A DNA stretch of 64,000 bases. Origin: Limnospira fusiformis SAG 85.79. GTDB taxonomy: Bacteria; Cyanobacteriota; Cyanobacteriia; Cyanobacteriales; Microcoleaceae. Below the pieces are notes generated by a model. It ran no database searches. It had not been told where the DNA came from and was given only the letters and a program-made list of their open reading frames with translations. How positions within the stretch are numbered: the stretch's first letter is position 1; each line of letters starts with the position of its first letter. Location: the NCBI RefSeq assembly GCF_012516315.1, contig NZ_CP051185.1, positions 2,035,403 to 2,099,402 of the forward strand, in the 5' to 3' direction. Below, in pieces: positions 44,861 to 54,032 of the stretch. Both the position numbers and the translations under genes were made by a program.

Positions 44861-45958
44861 GTCAAGAAACCCGGTTTCTCAAAGAAACCGGGTTTCTCAT
44901 GGGCAGAAAATTGACGGCGGAACCCACCCCGACAATGAATAATTATCGCCGTGGTCAAGAAACCCGGTTTCTCAAATAAACCGGGTTTCTCATGATAAAG
45001 GGTGGGAGGCGCGCCCCGACAATGAATAATTATCGCCGTGGTCAAGAAACCCGGTTTCTCAAATAAACCGGGTTTCTCATGGGCAGAAAATTGACGGCGG
45101 AACCCACCCCGACAATGAATAATTATCGCCGTGGTCAAGAAACCCGGTTTCTCAAAGAAACCGGGTTTCTCATGGGCAGAAAATTGACAGCGGAACCCAC
45201 CCCGACAATTATTAATTATCGCCGTGGTCAAGAAACCCGGTTTCTCAAATAAACCGGGTTTCTCATGGGCAGAAAATTGACAGCGGAACCCACCCCGACA
45301 ATTATTAATTATCGCCGTGGTCAAGAAACCCGGTTTCTCAAATAAACCGGGTTTCTCATGGGCAGAAAATTGACAGCGGAACCCACCCCGACAATTATTA
45401 ATTATCGCCGTGGTCAAGAAACCCGGTTTCTCAAAGAAACCGGGTTTCTCATGGGCAGAAAATTGACAGCGGAACCCACCCCGACAATTATTAATTATCG
45501 CCGTGGTCAAGAAACCCGGTTTCTCAAAGAAACCGGGTTTCTCATGGGCAGAAAATTGACAGCGGAACCCACCCCGACAATTATTAATTATCGCCGTGGT
45601 CAAGAAACCCGGTTTCTCAAATAAACCGGGTTTCTCATGGGCAGAAAATTGACAGCGGAACCCACCCCGACAATTATTAATTATCGCCGTGGTCAAGAAA
45701 CCCGGTTTCTCAAATAAACCGGGTTTCTCATGGGCAGAAAATTGACAGCGGAACCCACCCCGACAATTATTAATTATCGCCGTGGTCAAGAAACCCGGTT
45801 TCTCAAAGAAACCGGGTTTCTCATGGGCAGAAAATTGACAGCGGAACCCACCCCGACAATTATTAATTATCGCCGTGGTCAAGAAACCCGGTTTCTCAAA
45901 TAAACCGGGTTTCTCATGGGCAGAAAATTGACAGCGGAACCCACCCCGACAATTATTA
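44861..45958. repeat. 93-bp tandem hairpin array, twelve copies
   Basis: Units start (GTCAAG) at 44861, 44954, 45041, 45134, 45227, 45320, 45413, 45506, 45599, 45692, 45785 and 45878; all are spaced 93 bp except one of 87 bp. Each holds GAAACCCGGTTTC, a short loop (CAAA or CAAATAA type), then GAAACCGGGTTTC, a perfect 13-bp stem. The connecting part reads GGGCAGAAAATTGAC. The first units differ slightly (GACGGCGG against GACAGCGG; one has GATAAAGGGTGGGAGGCGCG). Since 93 is divisible by 3, long frames stay open on both strands by periodicity alone. Confidence 0.95.
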
Positions 45959-45981
45959 ATTATTAATTATTAATTATTAAG
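45950..45981. repeat. AT-rich heptanucleotide array (TTATTAA-type), right
   Basis: About four ATTATTA-type units bound the hairpin array on the right. They run into the last codons of the aspartoacylase gene, supplying its final Leu-Ile-Ile-Asn-Asn and stop. Confidence 0.8.
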
Positions 45982-46877
45982 GTTTGGGGTTCGGTGAAAA
46001 TCATGGCGATCGCTTTTTCGTAGTAGGCTGCCTCATTGATAAAAATCGGCCAGACGGGGGTTTCTCCCTGGTAATAAATGGTGGTTCCGTCAAACTGTAA
46101 AAACATCGGATCGCCCGGGTTTAGCTGTTGATAATCCCTCCCCTGTAGTTGTGGGTGAATCATGGCGGCGAGTTCCCCCGTCGCCGTGCGGGGATAGTCT
46201 ATCTGTTTGATAAACTGGTATATGGTGAGAGTGCGATCGCTGTGGATAATCTCCCCCCGATTATACTTTTCTATGTAGTCTAAAATCGCATAAATCACCT
46301 TTTCCGCTTTCAGAAATAATGCCGCATCTAACATCCCTGGCGCAATGGGTCCGACTTCGATGGAAAATCCGTAATTAGACAAAGATTTGAGGGAGGGGTT
46401 TGCCGGTTCCGATTCAGATTCGATCCAACTGTAGATATTTATTTCGGGAAAAATGCTTTTTAAATAGGCGGTAACTTGGCGATTAAAAGCATTATTTTTT
46501 ACCCAAATTAAGGTTAATCCCATGTGGGCGGTGCTGCTGTGTAAATCAATGATGGTATCAACAGGAGATGGGCTTTGGGGTCCCCACTGGCTGGCTATCC
46601 ATTGCGATCGCTGAATTTCATAAATATCAGAATTGGGATGTTCTAAATCTTCCCGCCGAAAACAGCGGTTTAAATCACGATCAACATAGCGACGATTAAT
46701 TTCCCAGGCGCGGGGATTAGCTAATAGTGTGAAAGTCTCAAAATTAGAACGCCGCAATAATTCAGGCGATCGCTCAAATTTCTTAATCAAATAAACTCCC
46801 GTCCATTCATTGCCATGAGTGCCACCCACAATGGCAACTCGTTTGATTTTACCATGATTTTCTGCTGTTAATCCCAT
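45963..46877 (-). CDS. Aspartoacylase-like zinc carboxypeptidase-fold amidohydrolase
   Basis: 304 residues, of the AspA/AstE family that hydrolyses N-acyl amino acids such as N-acetylaspartate. Zinc ligands are in VGGTHGNEWTG (His, Glu) and IIDLHSSTAHMG (His); DLNRCFR and SIEVGPIAPGMLDA (catalytic Glu) are family blocks. The last five codons (LIINN) come from the AT-rich heptamer repeat, suggesting that the original C-terminus has been altered. The physiological substrate in cyanobacteria is not known. Confidence 0.9.
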   Translation of the reverse strand: MGLTAENHGKIKRVAIVGGTHGNEWTGVYLIKKFERSPELLRRSNFETFTLLANPRAWEINRRYVDRDLNRCFRREDLEHPNSDIYEIQRSQWIASQWGPQSPSPVDTIIDLHSSTAHMGLTLIWVKNNAFNRQVTAYLKSIFPEINIYSWIESESEPANPSLKSLSNYGFSIEVGPIAPGMLDAALFLKAEKVIYAILDYIEKYNRGEIIHSDRTLTIYQFIKQIDYPRTATGELAAMIHPQLQGRDYQQLNPGDPMFLQFDGTTIYYQGETPVWPIFINEAAYYEKAIAMIFTEPQTLIINN

Positions 46878-46965
46878 GAGATATTATGCCCAATTAATCA
46901 ATTGATGATGGATAGTTAATAAGTTGGCTGACCGGGAACACCCCAAACCGGACAACCTCCATCAA

Positions 46966-48195
46966 TTAAACAATCTCCGAAAAGTTGCCAGTGGGGCGGT
47001 ATCCTGGAAATACCTGCCCTAACTGAGAAGCAGTTAACCCAAACTGAGAAGTTAAAATCGGGCTAATCACATCTCGAAAATCCGTCGTCACAGCCAGATC
47101 CCGTCCCTCGTATAACTCGGAGTCAGACAAACCTGGCCAACTCCCATAAACGCGACCACCACGCACGGAACCACCCAAAACCCATAAAACATTACCACGT
47201 CCGTGATCAGTGCCGCCATTGCCATTTTCTCGCACTGTGCGACCAAATTCTGACATCACCACAATAGTGGTATTGCTATAAACGGAACCCAGCCTATCCA
47301 CTAGCGCCACCAAGCCCTCCCCTAACCTTTCCAGACGGTTCGCCATTAACCCCCGACTTGAACCCTGGTTAACATGGGTATCCCATCCCCCAACATCGAG
47401 AAATGCTAATCTAATCTGTGGGTCACGCACTACCAAAGTCGCTAATTGTTGAGCATTCCCAGCTAAACCAGCAGGTAGAGGCGCACCATTATTCGCGGCG
47501 ACCATTTCCGCCTCTAATTCCCTAATGAGTTGATCGCGGGCGCTTCTACCTTCCTGATAAGCCACGCTGAGGGGGTCATTATTGGCATAGAGTCGGTCAA
47601 AGGTGGCTCGCACCTGATCGCGATCTATGGGCATTTGGCGGGAGGCATTGCGACCTAGGGAGATATTGCTAACTGGCTGAGAACCTGATAGAATGGCAGA
47701 TATCGACTGACCGACACTCACCGCATCTACGGGGTTTTGTCCTGGTAACAAGCCCAGTAGGCGGTTCATCCAACCGTCGGGGGTTCTTTTATTTCCTGGT
47801 GTACCCACTTCCATATAGTGTTGAGCCTCAAAGTGAGACCGGGTGGGGTCAGGAGAACCGCAGGCGTGAACAAAAGCTAAACTTCCTTGGTTCCATAGCG
47901 GAAGCAGGGAGTTTAGGCTGGGGTGTAAGCCAAAGTGTTGGTCTAGCTTAATTGCGCCTCCCTCCTGTTGGGGTCGGGGAATGGCGATCGCTGGTCTAGC
48001 CTGATAATAGTCACTGTCGCCATAGGGGACAACTACATTTAATCCGTCAATTCCTCCCCGCAAAAATAGGACGATTAACCTTTTGGGGTTAGGGGTGGTG
48101 GCGGCACTTCTGGCGATCCAACCGTAGCTTCCTAATGTGGCGATCGTGGCGGCGCACAATTGAGCGCCAAAAGTTAAAAATTGTCGTCTTCGCAT
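46966..48195 (-). CDS. DUF1501 protein with Tat signal
   Basis: 409 residues. MRRRQFLTFGAQLCAATIAT is a twin-arginine signal, so the protein is exported folded. The body is DUF1501, a sulfatase-like alkaline-phosphatase-fold family: LIVLFLRGGIDGLNVVVPYG, HPSLNSLLPLWNQGSLAFVH, SRSHFEAQHYMEVG-like, DVGGWDTHVNQG, VVMSEFGRTVRENGNGGTDH and GRGNVLWVLGG. Its function is unknown; it is often paired with DUF1800, which is absent here. The N-terminus and length are complete. Confidence 0.88.
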   Translation of the reverse strand: MRRRQFLTFGAQLCAATIATLGSYGWIARSAATTPNPKRLIVLFLRGGIDGLNVVVPYGDSDYYQARPAIAIPRPQQEGGAIKLDQHFGLHPSLNSLLPLWNQGSLAFVHACGSPDPTRSHFEAQHYMEVGTPGNKRTPDGWMNRLLGLLPGQNPVDAVSVGQSISAILSGSQPVSNISLGRNASRQMPIDRDQVRATFDRLYANNDPLSVAYQEGRSARDQLIRELEAEMVAANNGAPLPAGLAGNAQQLATLVVRDPQIRLAFLDVGGWDTHVNQGSSRGLMANRLERLGEGLVALVDRLGSVYSNTTIVVMSEFGRTVRENGNGGTDHGRGNVLWVLGGSVRGGRVYGSWPGLSDSELYEGRDLAVTTDFRDVISPILTSQFGLTASQLGQVFPGYRPTGNFSEIV

Positions 48196-48217
48196 ATTGA
48201 CGGCTTCCTATCTATCG

Positions 48218-48441
48218 GCTGATTAATTTCCCACACTGCTATTTTAAGTTAAGTTTTCCCGGTTGTGGGAAAATCAACCGCAAGTCTAGTCTGGTTAATG
48301 AGGCTGATAGGGAAATTGGCTTAGTCTTTGCTGATTAATTTCCCATACTGCTATTTTAAGTTAAGTTTTCCCGGTTGTGGGAAAATCAACCGCAAGTCTA
48401 GTCTGGTTAATGAGGCTGATAGGGAAATTGGCTTAGTCTTT
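48218..48441. repeat. 112-bp tandem duplication
   Basis: 48218-48329 is repeated at 48330-48441 with one visible difference (CCCACACTG against CCCATACTG). Each copy has the hairpin TTTTCCC-GGTTGT-GGGAAAA. It lies between the DUF1501 start and the kinase stop, both on the minus strand. Confidence 0.9.
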
Positions 48442-48516
48442 ACCGCCATTGCTGTTTGTACCTAATACTTACTTAGATGTATGTGGGTGGGGTACTTACC
48501 GGATTATATCATACTC

Positions 48517-49920
48517 CTAAATCAAAGGTAAGACTATCTCAAATTCGGTGCCGATACCGGGGGTGGAAAGGAGATGCAAACAACCACCATGTTTCTCGTA
48601 AATAATTTGATGACTAATTGCTAGTCCTAAACCTGTACCTTTTTCGGCGGACTTGGTAGTGAAAAAGTTATCGAAAATCCGGTTTTGGATTTCTTTGGGG
48701 ATACCAGGGCCATTGTCGGTAATCCGAATCACAATATATTGGCTATTCGGTGTTAATGGGTCTTCTGATGATTCTGTATTTTGGGGATATTCTGGGTTAT
48801 TTTTTGGGGGAATTATGAGCGATCGCAATTGGGAAGGACAACTATCCGCTACATGGGTGGAAATCCAGATTTTGGCAGTATTAGGGCTATGATTGGCGGT
48901 TTCTTCTAAAGCATCGATCGCATTAGCCAACAGATTCATAAATACTTGACTAAGCAGCCCAGAATAACCCAAAAACTTGGGTAAATTCCCATAGCTTTTA
49001 ATGACATCAATCCCAACTTTTAGGCGGTTTTTTAGAATAATTAGGGTACTGTCTAAACATTCATGAATATCTGTCTCCCGCCTTTGTTTATTCTCCATGT
49101 GGGAAAAGGTGCGTAAACTGTTGACTAGGTGCTTCAACTGTTCAGAAGAAACTTGAATACTTTTGAGCATTTGCAAGCCATCATTTTTGAGGAATTCCCA
49201 ATCAATATCTTCTTTTAACTCTTCAATACTTGGTCGGGGAGTAATTAATTCCTGTTCGTAGGCGTTAATTAACTGCATAATATCTTCATAATACTGAGTT
49301 AAACAGTGAGTATTTCCGACAATGCAGCCTACAGGATTACGGATTTCGTGAGCCACTCCCGCGACCATTTGACCTAGACTTGCTAACTTTTCAGTTTGCA
49401 TTAATTGGGACTGGGTTTGTTCTTGTAATAATTCGGTGGCTAGTTGATGAATAAAAGACTGAAAAATCAATAGTTGTTGGGTATCTAATAGCCGATAATC
49501 AGTCTCGGAAATTTGCACAATAATTGGCTCATAAATTTGTTCAGGCGATCGCATAATAGCCAGCCGTGCTGCATCAACTATCAGAGTATCTCCGGGAAGT
49601 ATTAATAACTCCACCTGAGACAATTTATAGAGGGCTCGAATAGACCTAGGTAAAAACAGTTCCCGACCATAAGGACGACTGAGATGCTCCAAAAAACGCC
49701 GCCGGGAAATCATGCCAATAAACTGGCTATCATGGTTTAAAATAACTCCGGGGATAGTGGGGTTAGTTTCAAACATTTTCGCCAACACCATTCCCACTTG
49801 ATCTAGATCTACTTGAAAGTCATACAGAGACAATTCTTGTAGGGTAGACTCTAAGCGCAAATTGCTACGTGAAAACACCGATGCAGACCGAGGGGTGCAA
49901 TCTTCAATACAAACGTTCAT
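48517..49920 (-). CDS. Sensor histidine kinase with N-terminal CBS-like region
   Basis: 467 residues from ATG 49918-49920 (a TTG 15 bases up is possible). The N-terminus has two CBS-like segments (LDQVGMVLAKMFETNPTIPG, VILNHDSQFIGMISRRRFLE; then PGDTLIVDAARLAI). HisKA: LGQMVAGVAHEIRNPVGCIV, His near residue 191. ATPase: N box NLLANAIDALEE, G1 RITDNGPGIP, G2 GTGLGLAISHQII. There is no membrane segment, so it is cytoplasmic and probably senses a nucleotide or an internal signal. No response regulator is adjacent. Confidence 0.9.
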   Translation of the reverse strand: MNVCIEDCTPRSASVFSRSNLRLESTLQELSLYDFQVDLDQVGMVLAKMFETNPTIPGVILNHDSQFIGMISRRRFLEHLSRPYGRELFLPRSIRALYKLSQVELLILPGDTLIVDAARLAIMRSPEQIYEPIIVQISETDYRLLDTQQLLIFQSFIHQLATELLQEQTQSQLMQTEKLASLGQMVAGVAHEIRNPVGCIVGNTHCLTQYYEDIMQLINAYEQELITPRPSIEELKEDIDWEFLKNDGLQMLKSIQVSSEQLKHLVNSLRTFSHMENKQRRETDIHECLDSTLIILKNRLKVGIDVIKSYGNLPKFLGYSGLLSQVFMNLLANAIDALEETANHSPNTAKIWISTHVADSCPSQLRSLIIPPKNNPEYPQNTESSEDPLTPNSQYIVIRITDNGPGIPKEIQNRIFDNFFTTKSAEKGTGLGLAISHQIIYEKHGGCLHLLSTPGIGTEFEIVLPLI

Positions 49921-49935
49921 GACTAATTTTTTCAA

Positions 49936-50327
49936 CCTAACTCATTGTACGATGTTTTGCGGTTAACCTTCTGTAGATGCTAGTCTCCATTTATCAGTCT
50001 ATCATGGTTTAATGCTCTGACCAGGAATTTAGCCAAAATTAACCATATCTTAATTAATGTTTAACCTTATATGGGCTAGTTATGGCATTGATTATATGTA
50101 CCGTAAATTTCCTTGATCCCAGATAAGGAATTGACTAATCTTATGGGTTGTATATGTAATTAACAACCCCGTCGGAGAGGGGGGCAGAACCCGCGCCTAC
50201 ATGATATCCGTCGCCTTCACCCCAACCTCTGTCTCAAATAGTCAGATAGGGCGAGGGAAGTTTAGATGTACATCGCCAATGGCTATATAATTAGAAAAGA
50301 CAGTATATATATCAAGGTATCTAACCC
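49936..50327. promoter_or_regulatory. Intergenic region; possible pncB promoter
   Basis: About 390 bp without a gene between divergent kinase and pncB. A TATAAT box at 50286-50291 lies about 37 bases before the pncB ATG; its -35 is weak. No riboswitch recognised. Confidence 0.4.
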
Positions 50328-51704
50328 ATGGACTTTGCATCAGAAGACCGTGCTATGTCTTTAAGTCCTGATGAGTATAGCTTACTAACAGATCTGTATC
50401 AATTAACAATGACAGCCTGTTATGTGGGGGAAGGAATTGAGAATAAACCCGCCAGTTTTGAACTGTTCACCAGAAAGTTACCGGATCACTTTGGTTACTT
50501 AATAGCTATGGGTTTAACCCAGGCATTAGACTATTTGGCAAACCTCAAGTTTAACTCATCTCAAATTGAACAACTGCAATCATTGGGAATTTTCAGCCAT
50601 GTTAATAATCGCTTTTGGTCGGTGTTAGCCGAAGCCAAATTTAGCGGGAATGTGTGGGCTGTCCCGGAAGGTACGGCGGTATTTGCGAATGAACCAATCT
50701 TGCGAATTGAGGCTCCTTTATGGCAAGCTCAAATTGTAGAAACTTACCTTTTAAATACCATAAATTATCAAACTTTAATTGCTACCAAAGCAGCCAGAAT
50801 GCGCGATGCAGCGGGACCTGATGCGAAATTATTGGAGTTTGGAACTCGGCGGGCTTTTAGTCCCCAAGCATCTTTGTGGGCGGCGCGGGCGGCTTTGGGG
50901 GCGGGTTTTGATGGTACTTCTAATGTGTTGGCGGCTTTGAAATTAGGTAGAAAACCAAGGGGAACAATGGCTCATGCTTTGGTAATGGCGATCGCTGCTA
51001 TTGATGAAAATGAAGATGCGGCTTTTGAGGCTTTTCACCATTATTTCCCCGGCGCACCTTTGTTAATTGATACCTATGACACGGTGAAAGCAGCACAACG
51101 GTTAGCTGAACAGGTCAAAGCTGGAAAAATTCAGGTGCAGGGGGTAAGATTAGACTCTGGAGATATGGTAGAATTATCTAAACAAGTGCGATCGCTATTA
51201 CCAGAGGTGGAAATTTTTGCTAGTGGGGATATTGACGAGGTAGAAATTGCTCGTTTAAAAGGGGCTGAGGCTCCTATTAATGGCTACGGAATAGGGACTA
51301 AACTGGTGAGTGGAACTCCGGTTAATGGAGTTTATAAGCTGGTAGAAATTGATGGTATTCCGGTGATGAAAGAGTCTAGTAGTAAGGTGACTTATCCGGG
51401 ACGTAAGCAAATTTATCGGCTCATGGAAGGGGGTAAAATGAAAGGCGATCGCCTCTGTTTAATGGACGAAAGCGAGAGTATTAATCCATCATCTATCGGC
51501 TTATTGCAATTGGTCATGAAAGACGGAAAACTGGTCAATCAGCCAGAGCCTTTAGCCGCCATTGCTGAACGCACCGCCGCCTCGGTTGCCAGTCTTCCCC
51601 CAGAATATCGTAGGTTTGATCATCCGATTTTCCCGACCCTTGAAATTTCCGAAGAATTGGCAAATTTGAGGCAAAAAGTTAGCAAGTCAATTGAGGTAAA
51701 ATAA
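50328..51704 (+). CDS. pncB: Nicotinate phosphoribosyltransferase
   Basis: 458 residues. It makes nicotinate mononucleotide from nicotinate and PRPP in NAD salvage. Motifs: LLTDLYQLTMTACY, FELFTRKLPDHFGYLIAMGL, LLEFGTRRAFSPQASLWAAR (phosphate/PRPP region), FDGTSNVLAA, GTMAHALVMA (active-site His), LDSGDMVELSKQVR and GYGIGTKLVSGTPVNGVYKL. Its stop TAA overlaps the next start (TAATG), so ADP-ribosylglycohydrolase translation is probably coupled. ATG 50328 gives 14 residues before the conserved region; a later ATG (MSLSPDEY) is also possible. Confidence 0.95.
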   Translation: MDFASEDRAMSLSPDEYSLLTDLYQLTMTACYVGEGIENKPASFELFTRKLPDHFGYLIAMGLTQALDYLANLKFNSSQIEQLQSLGIFSHVNNRFWSVLAEAKFSGNVWAVPEGTAVFANEPILRIEAPLWQAQIVETYLLNTINYQTLIATKAARMRDAAGPDAKLLEFGTRRAFSPQASLWAARAALGAGFDGTSNVLAALKLGRKPRGTMAHALVMAIAAIDENEDAAFEAFHHYFPGAPLLIDTYDTVKAAQRLAEQVKAGKIQVQGVRLDSGDMVELSKQVRSLLPEVEIFASGDIDEVEIARLKGAEAPINGYGIGTKLVSGTPVNGVYKLVEIDGIPVMKESSSKVTYPGRKQIYRLMEGGKMKGDRLCLMDESESINPSSIGLLQLVMKDGKLVNQPEPLAAIAERTAASVASLPPEYRRFDHPIFPTLEISEELANLRQKVSKSIEVK

Positions 51705-52645
51705 TGCAATATTCTCCAGTTTTGTCTGGTTTAATGGGAGTCTGTGTAGGCGATGCTCTGGGAGTTCCGGTAGAATTTAATAGCCGCAGTGATTGTCAAG
51801 AAAAACCGATAACAACTATGGTCGGCTATGGTACTTACCATCAACCCGCAGGAACTTGGTCTGATGATAGTTCTCTGACTTTTTGTTTGGCTGAAAGTCT
51901 CTGTAATGGCTATAATTTGCATGAGATAGCTAAGGCTTTTTGTAAGTGGATTTATGAGGGTTACTGGACACCTTATGGTAATGCGTTTGATATTGGTGGG
52001 ACTACTTACAGGGCGATTAGTAGATTGCGTGAAGGGGTGGAACCTATAGCAGCAGGAGGAACAGATATTCGTGATAATGGGAATGGCTCGTTAATGCGAA
52101 TTTTACCTTTAGCTTATGGTTATAAGTCCCTGGAATTTCCCGAATTAATTAAACGGGTTCACGACTGTTCTCGCCTTACCCATGGTCATCCGCGATCGCA
52201 AATGGCTTGTGGTATTTACATTAGTATTGCTGTGTGTTTATTACAGGGTATGGATATCAAAACCGCCTATATTGAAGGACTTAAAGCGGTTGAAGCTATT
52301 TATACTAAACCACCCTTTAAGTCGGAATTACCAGAGTTTAAACGAGTGTGGACTGGTGAAATTGAAAGTTTACCGGAAAATGCGATCGCCTCTGATGGTT
52401 ATGTAGTTCATACCTTAGAAGCATCTCTGTGGTGTCTATTAAAGACTTCTTCCTATGCTGAAGCTGTCCTAACAGCAGTTAATTTAGGTTCTGATACCGA
52501 TACGACTGGCGCGGTTACAGGAGGTCTAGCAGGGATTTATTATGGTTTTGAACAAATACCTTCCGAGTGGGTAAAGGCGATCGCGCGTCGAGAGGATATC
52601 ATCGATTTAGCTAACCGTCTAGCTAAAGCCACAGAAAATAGTTAA
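51704..52645 (+). CDS. ADP-ribosylglycohydrolase (DraG family)
   Basis: 313 residues. Metal-binding motifs: GVCVGDALGVPVEFNSR, GTWSDDSSLTFCLAESL (Ser-Asp-Asp), DNGNGSLMRILPLAYG, and the C-terminal LGSDTDTTGAVTGGLAGIYY (Asp-x-Asp). The family removes ADP-ribose from proteins or cleaves ADP-ribosylated small molecules; DraG reactivates nitrogenase reductase in some bacteria. It overlaps pncB by one base (TAATG), which ties it to NAD metabolism, since ADP-ribose comes from NAD. Whether the substrate is protein or metabolite cannot be told. Confidence 0.92.
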   Translation: MQYSPVLSGLMGVCVGDALGVPVEFNSRSDCQEKPITTMVGYGTYHQPAGTWSDDSSLTFCLAESLCNGYNLHEIAKAFCKWIYEGYWTPYGNAFDIGGTTYRAISRLREGVEPIAAGGTDIRDNGNGSLMRILPLAYGYKSLEFPELIKRVHDCSRLTHGHPRSQMACGIYISIAVCLLQGMDIKTAYIEGLKAVEAIYTKPPFKSELPEFKRVWTGEIESLPENAIASDGYVVHTLEASLWCLLKTSSYAEAVLTAVNLGSDTDTTGAVTGGLAGIYYGFEQIPSEWVKAIARREDIIDLANRLAKATENS

Positions 52646-52728
52646 TTTTTGAGTCAAATAACCCTAGAGATTTAACCCATTTTTGGGGTTAATTAACCGG
52701 GGAGGTGGTTGGGTAACTAGATGAATGG

Positions 52729-53922
52729 TCAATCATCTAATTGGCTTAATGAATTGAGGATGGATAATCCAGGCGCATTAATAACCCTAACACCTGGGGG
52801 TAAACTGACCAAATCCGAAAAATAGCCCCCTTCATTTATCGCAATCAAAAACATAACTAAAGCATTCTTATTTTTTGAGGCGTTATAGAGATAGTTAGCC
52901 GCCTCAACTATAGTCTCATGATTACGTTGAACCCTAACCGGAATAGGACAACCATTAACATCAGACCTAAGAATTGCATCAATTCCTTTATTTCTGTGAA
53001 CCACAGCAAAATCTAATCCCCATAGTAGTCCTAACACACTTTCATCAACATTTTTGTAAGAATCGCGACCTTTAGTGAGTAGATTAGAATTAGTTTTAAT
53101 CGGGTCACTCAAACGTTTTTTAGTTAATTCGACAGCATCAGTAGATATATCAATTCCCACAGAATTTCGTCCGAGTAAACTAGCCGCCACCAAAGTGGTA
53201 CCGCTACCACAGAAAGGATCTAAAATCAAATCACCTTCATTGGTAGCTATCTTAATAATTTGTTCCAGTAAAAGCAGCGGTTTTTGGGTAGGATAACCGA
53301 CCCTTTCTTTAGCTTTAGGATTCAAATAGGGTATTTCCCAAACATCACTAAGAGGAACCCCTTTCTTACCGCCACTAGGGATAATATTACCATCTAGGTC
53401 TTTGTCATAAATAGACTTGCCATATTCATCTCGTTTTCGGCGCTGGAGAATTTGATCTACGTTGGTAGTTTCCGAATATTCGCCATAAATAAAATTAAAT
53501 GTATAATCATCAGATTTGGTATAGTAAAAAATAGTTTGATGTGCTGGTAGCAAGGCTTTCTGGGAATTAGACCAGCGTTTATAGTGCCAAATAATTTCAG
53601 AGCGAAACATTTGCGGACTAAAAACATCATCCAACAACAATCTAATCAGGTGTGAAGCATGGCGATCGCAATGAACAAAAATAGACCCAGATGGCGACAA
53701 AATTCGCCACATTTCTTGCAAACGTTGATAGATAAAATTCCCATATTCTTGATGAGAAGACCACAAATCTTGAAAAGAAAACTCTTTGCGGCTATCTCTA
53801 GTTGTTAATTTATGGGTTTTTTGCGAAAAAAATGGCGGGTCAAGATAGATTAAATCAATGCTATCTTTCTCCCAAGTGCTGATGATATTAAGGCAATCAC
53901 CTTGATAAACTAATGCACTCAT
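52729..53922 (-). CDS. Beta-class DNA N6/N4 methyltransferase with C-terminal extra domain
   Basis: 397 residues. Motif IV LIYLDPPFFSQKTHKLTTRD (DPPF) comes first and motif I LILDPFCGSGTTLVAASLLG (SAM binding) later (about 230-250), the beta-class order. The target region lies between. The last 120 residues (DFAVVHRNKGIDAILRSDVN, PIPVRVQRNHETIVEAANYL and on) resemble a small restriction-enzyme-like or sensing domain, found fused to similar cyanobacterial enzymes. No separate endonuclease gene is adjacent. DPPF rather than DPPY or SPPY leaves A versus C undetermined. Confidence 0.88.
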   Translation of the reverse strand: MSALVYQGDCLNIISTWEKDSIDLIYLDPPFFSQKTHKLTTRDSRKEFSFQDLWSSHQEYGNFIYQRLQEMWRILSPSGSIFVHCDRHASHLIRLLLDDVFSPQMFRSEIIWHYKRWSNSQKALLPAHQTIFYYTKSDDYTFNFIYGEYSETTNVDQILQRRKRDEYGKSIYDKDLDGNIIPSGGKKGVPLSDVWEIPYLNPKAKERVGYPTQKPLLLLEQIIKIATNEGDLILDPFCGSGTTLVAASLLGRNSVGIDISTDAVELTKKRLSDPIKTNSNLLTKGRDSYKNVDESVLGLLWGLDFAVVHRNKGIDAILRSDVNGCPIPVRVQRNHETIVEAANYLYNASKNKNALVMFLIAINEGGYFSDLVSLPPGVRVINAPGLSILNSLSQLDD

Positions 53923-54032
53923 AGTTAATTACTCAATATTTTCTAGAAACAGTAAGGGCGGGTTATGCGAGACTGCTCAACCCACCCTAGTAGCTTAATC
54001 TGCTAACTTAATCTGCTAATTGTTCAGGGAAA

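Noticed and set aside
44839-45882. 347-codon minus-strand frame of 31-residue repeats
   Set aside because: It arises from a 93-bp tandem array whose period is divisible by 3; the same array is open on the plus strand too. No ribosome site or family match.
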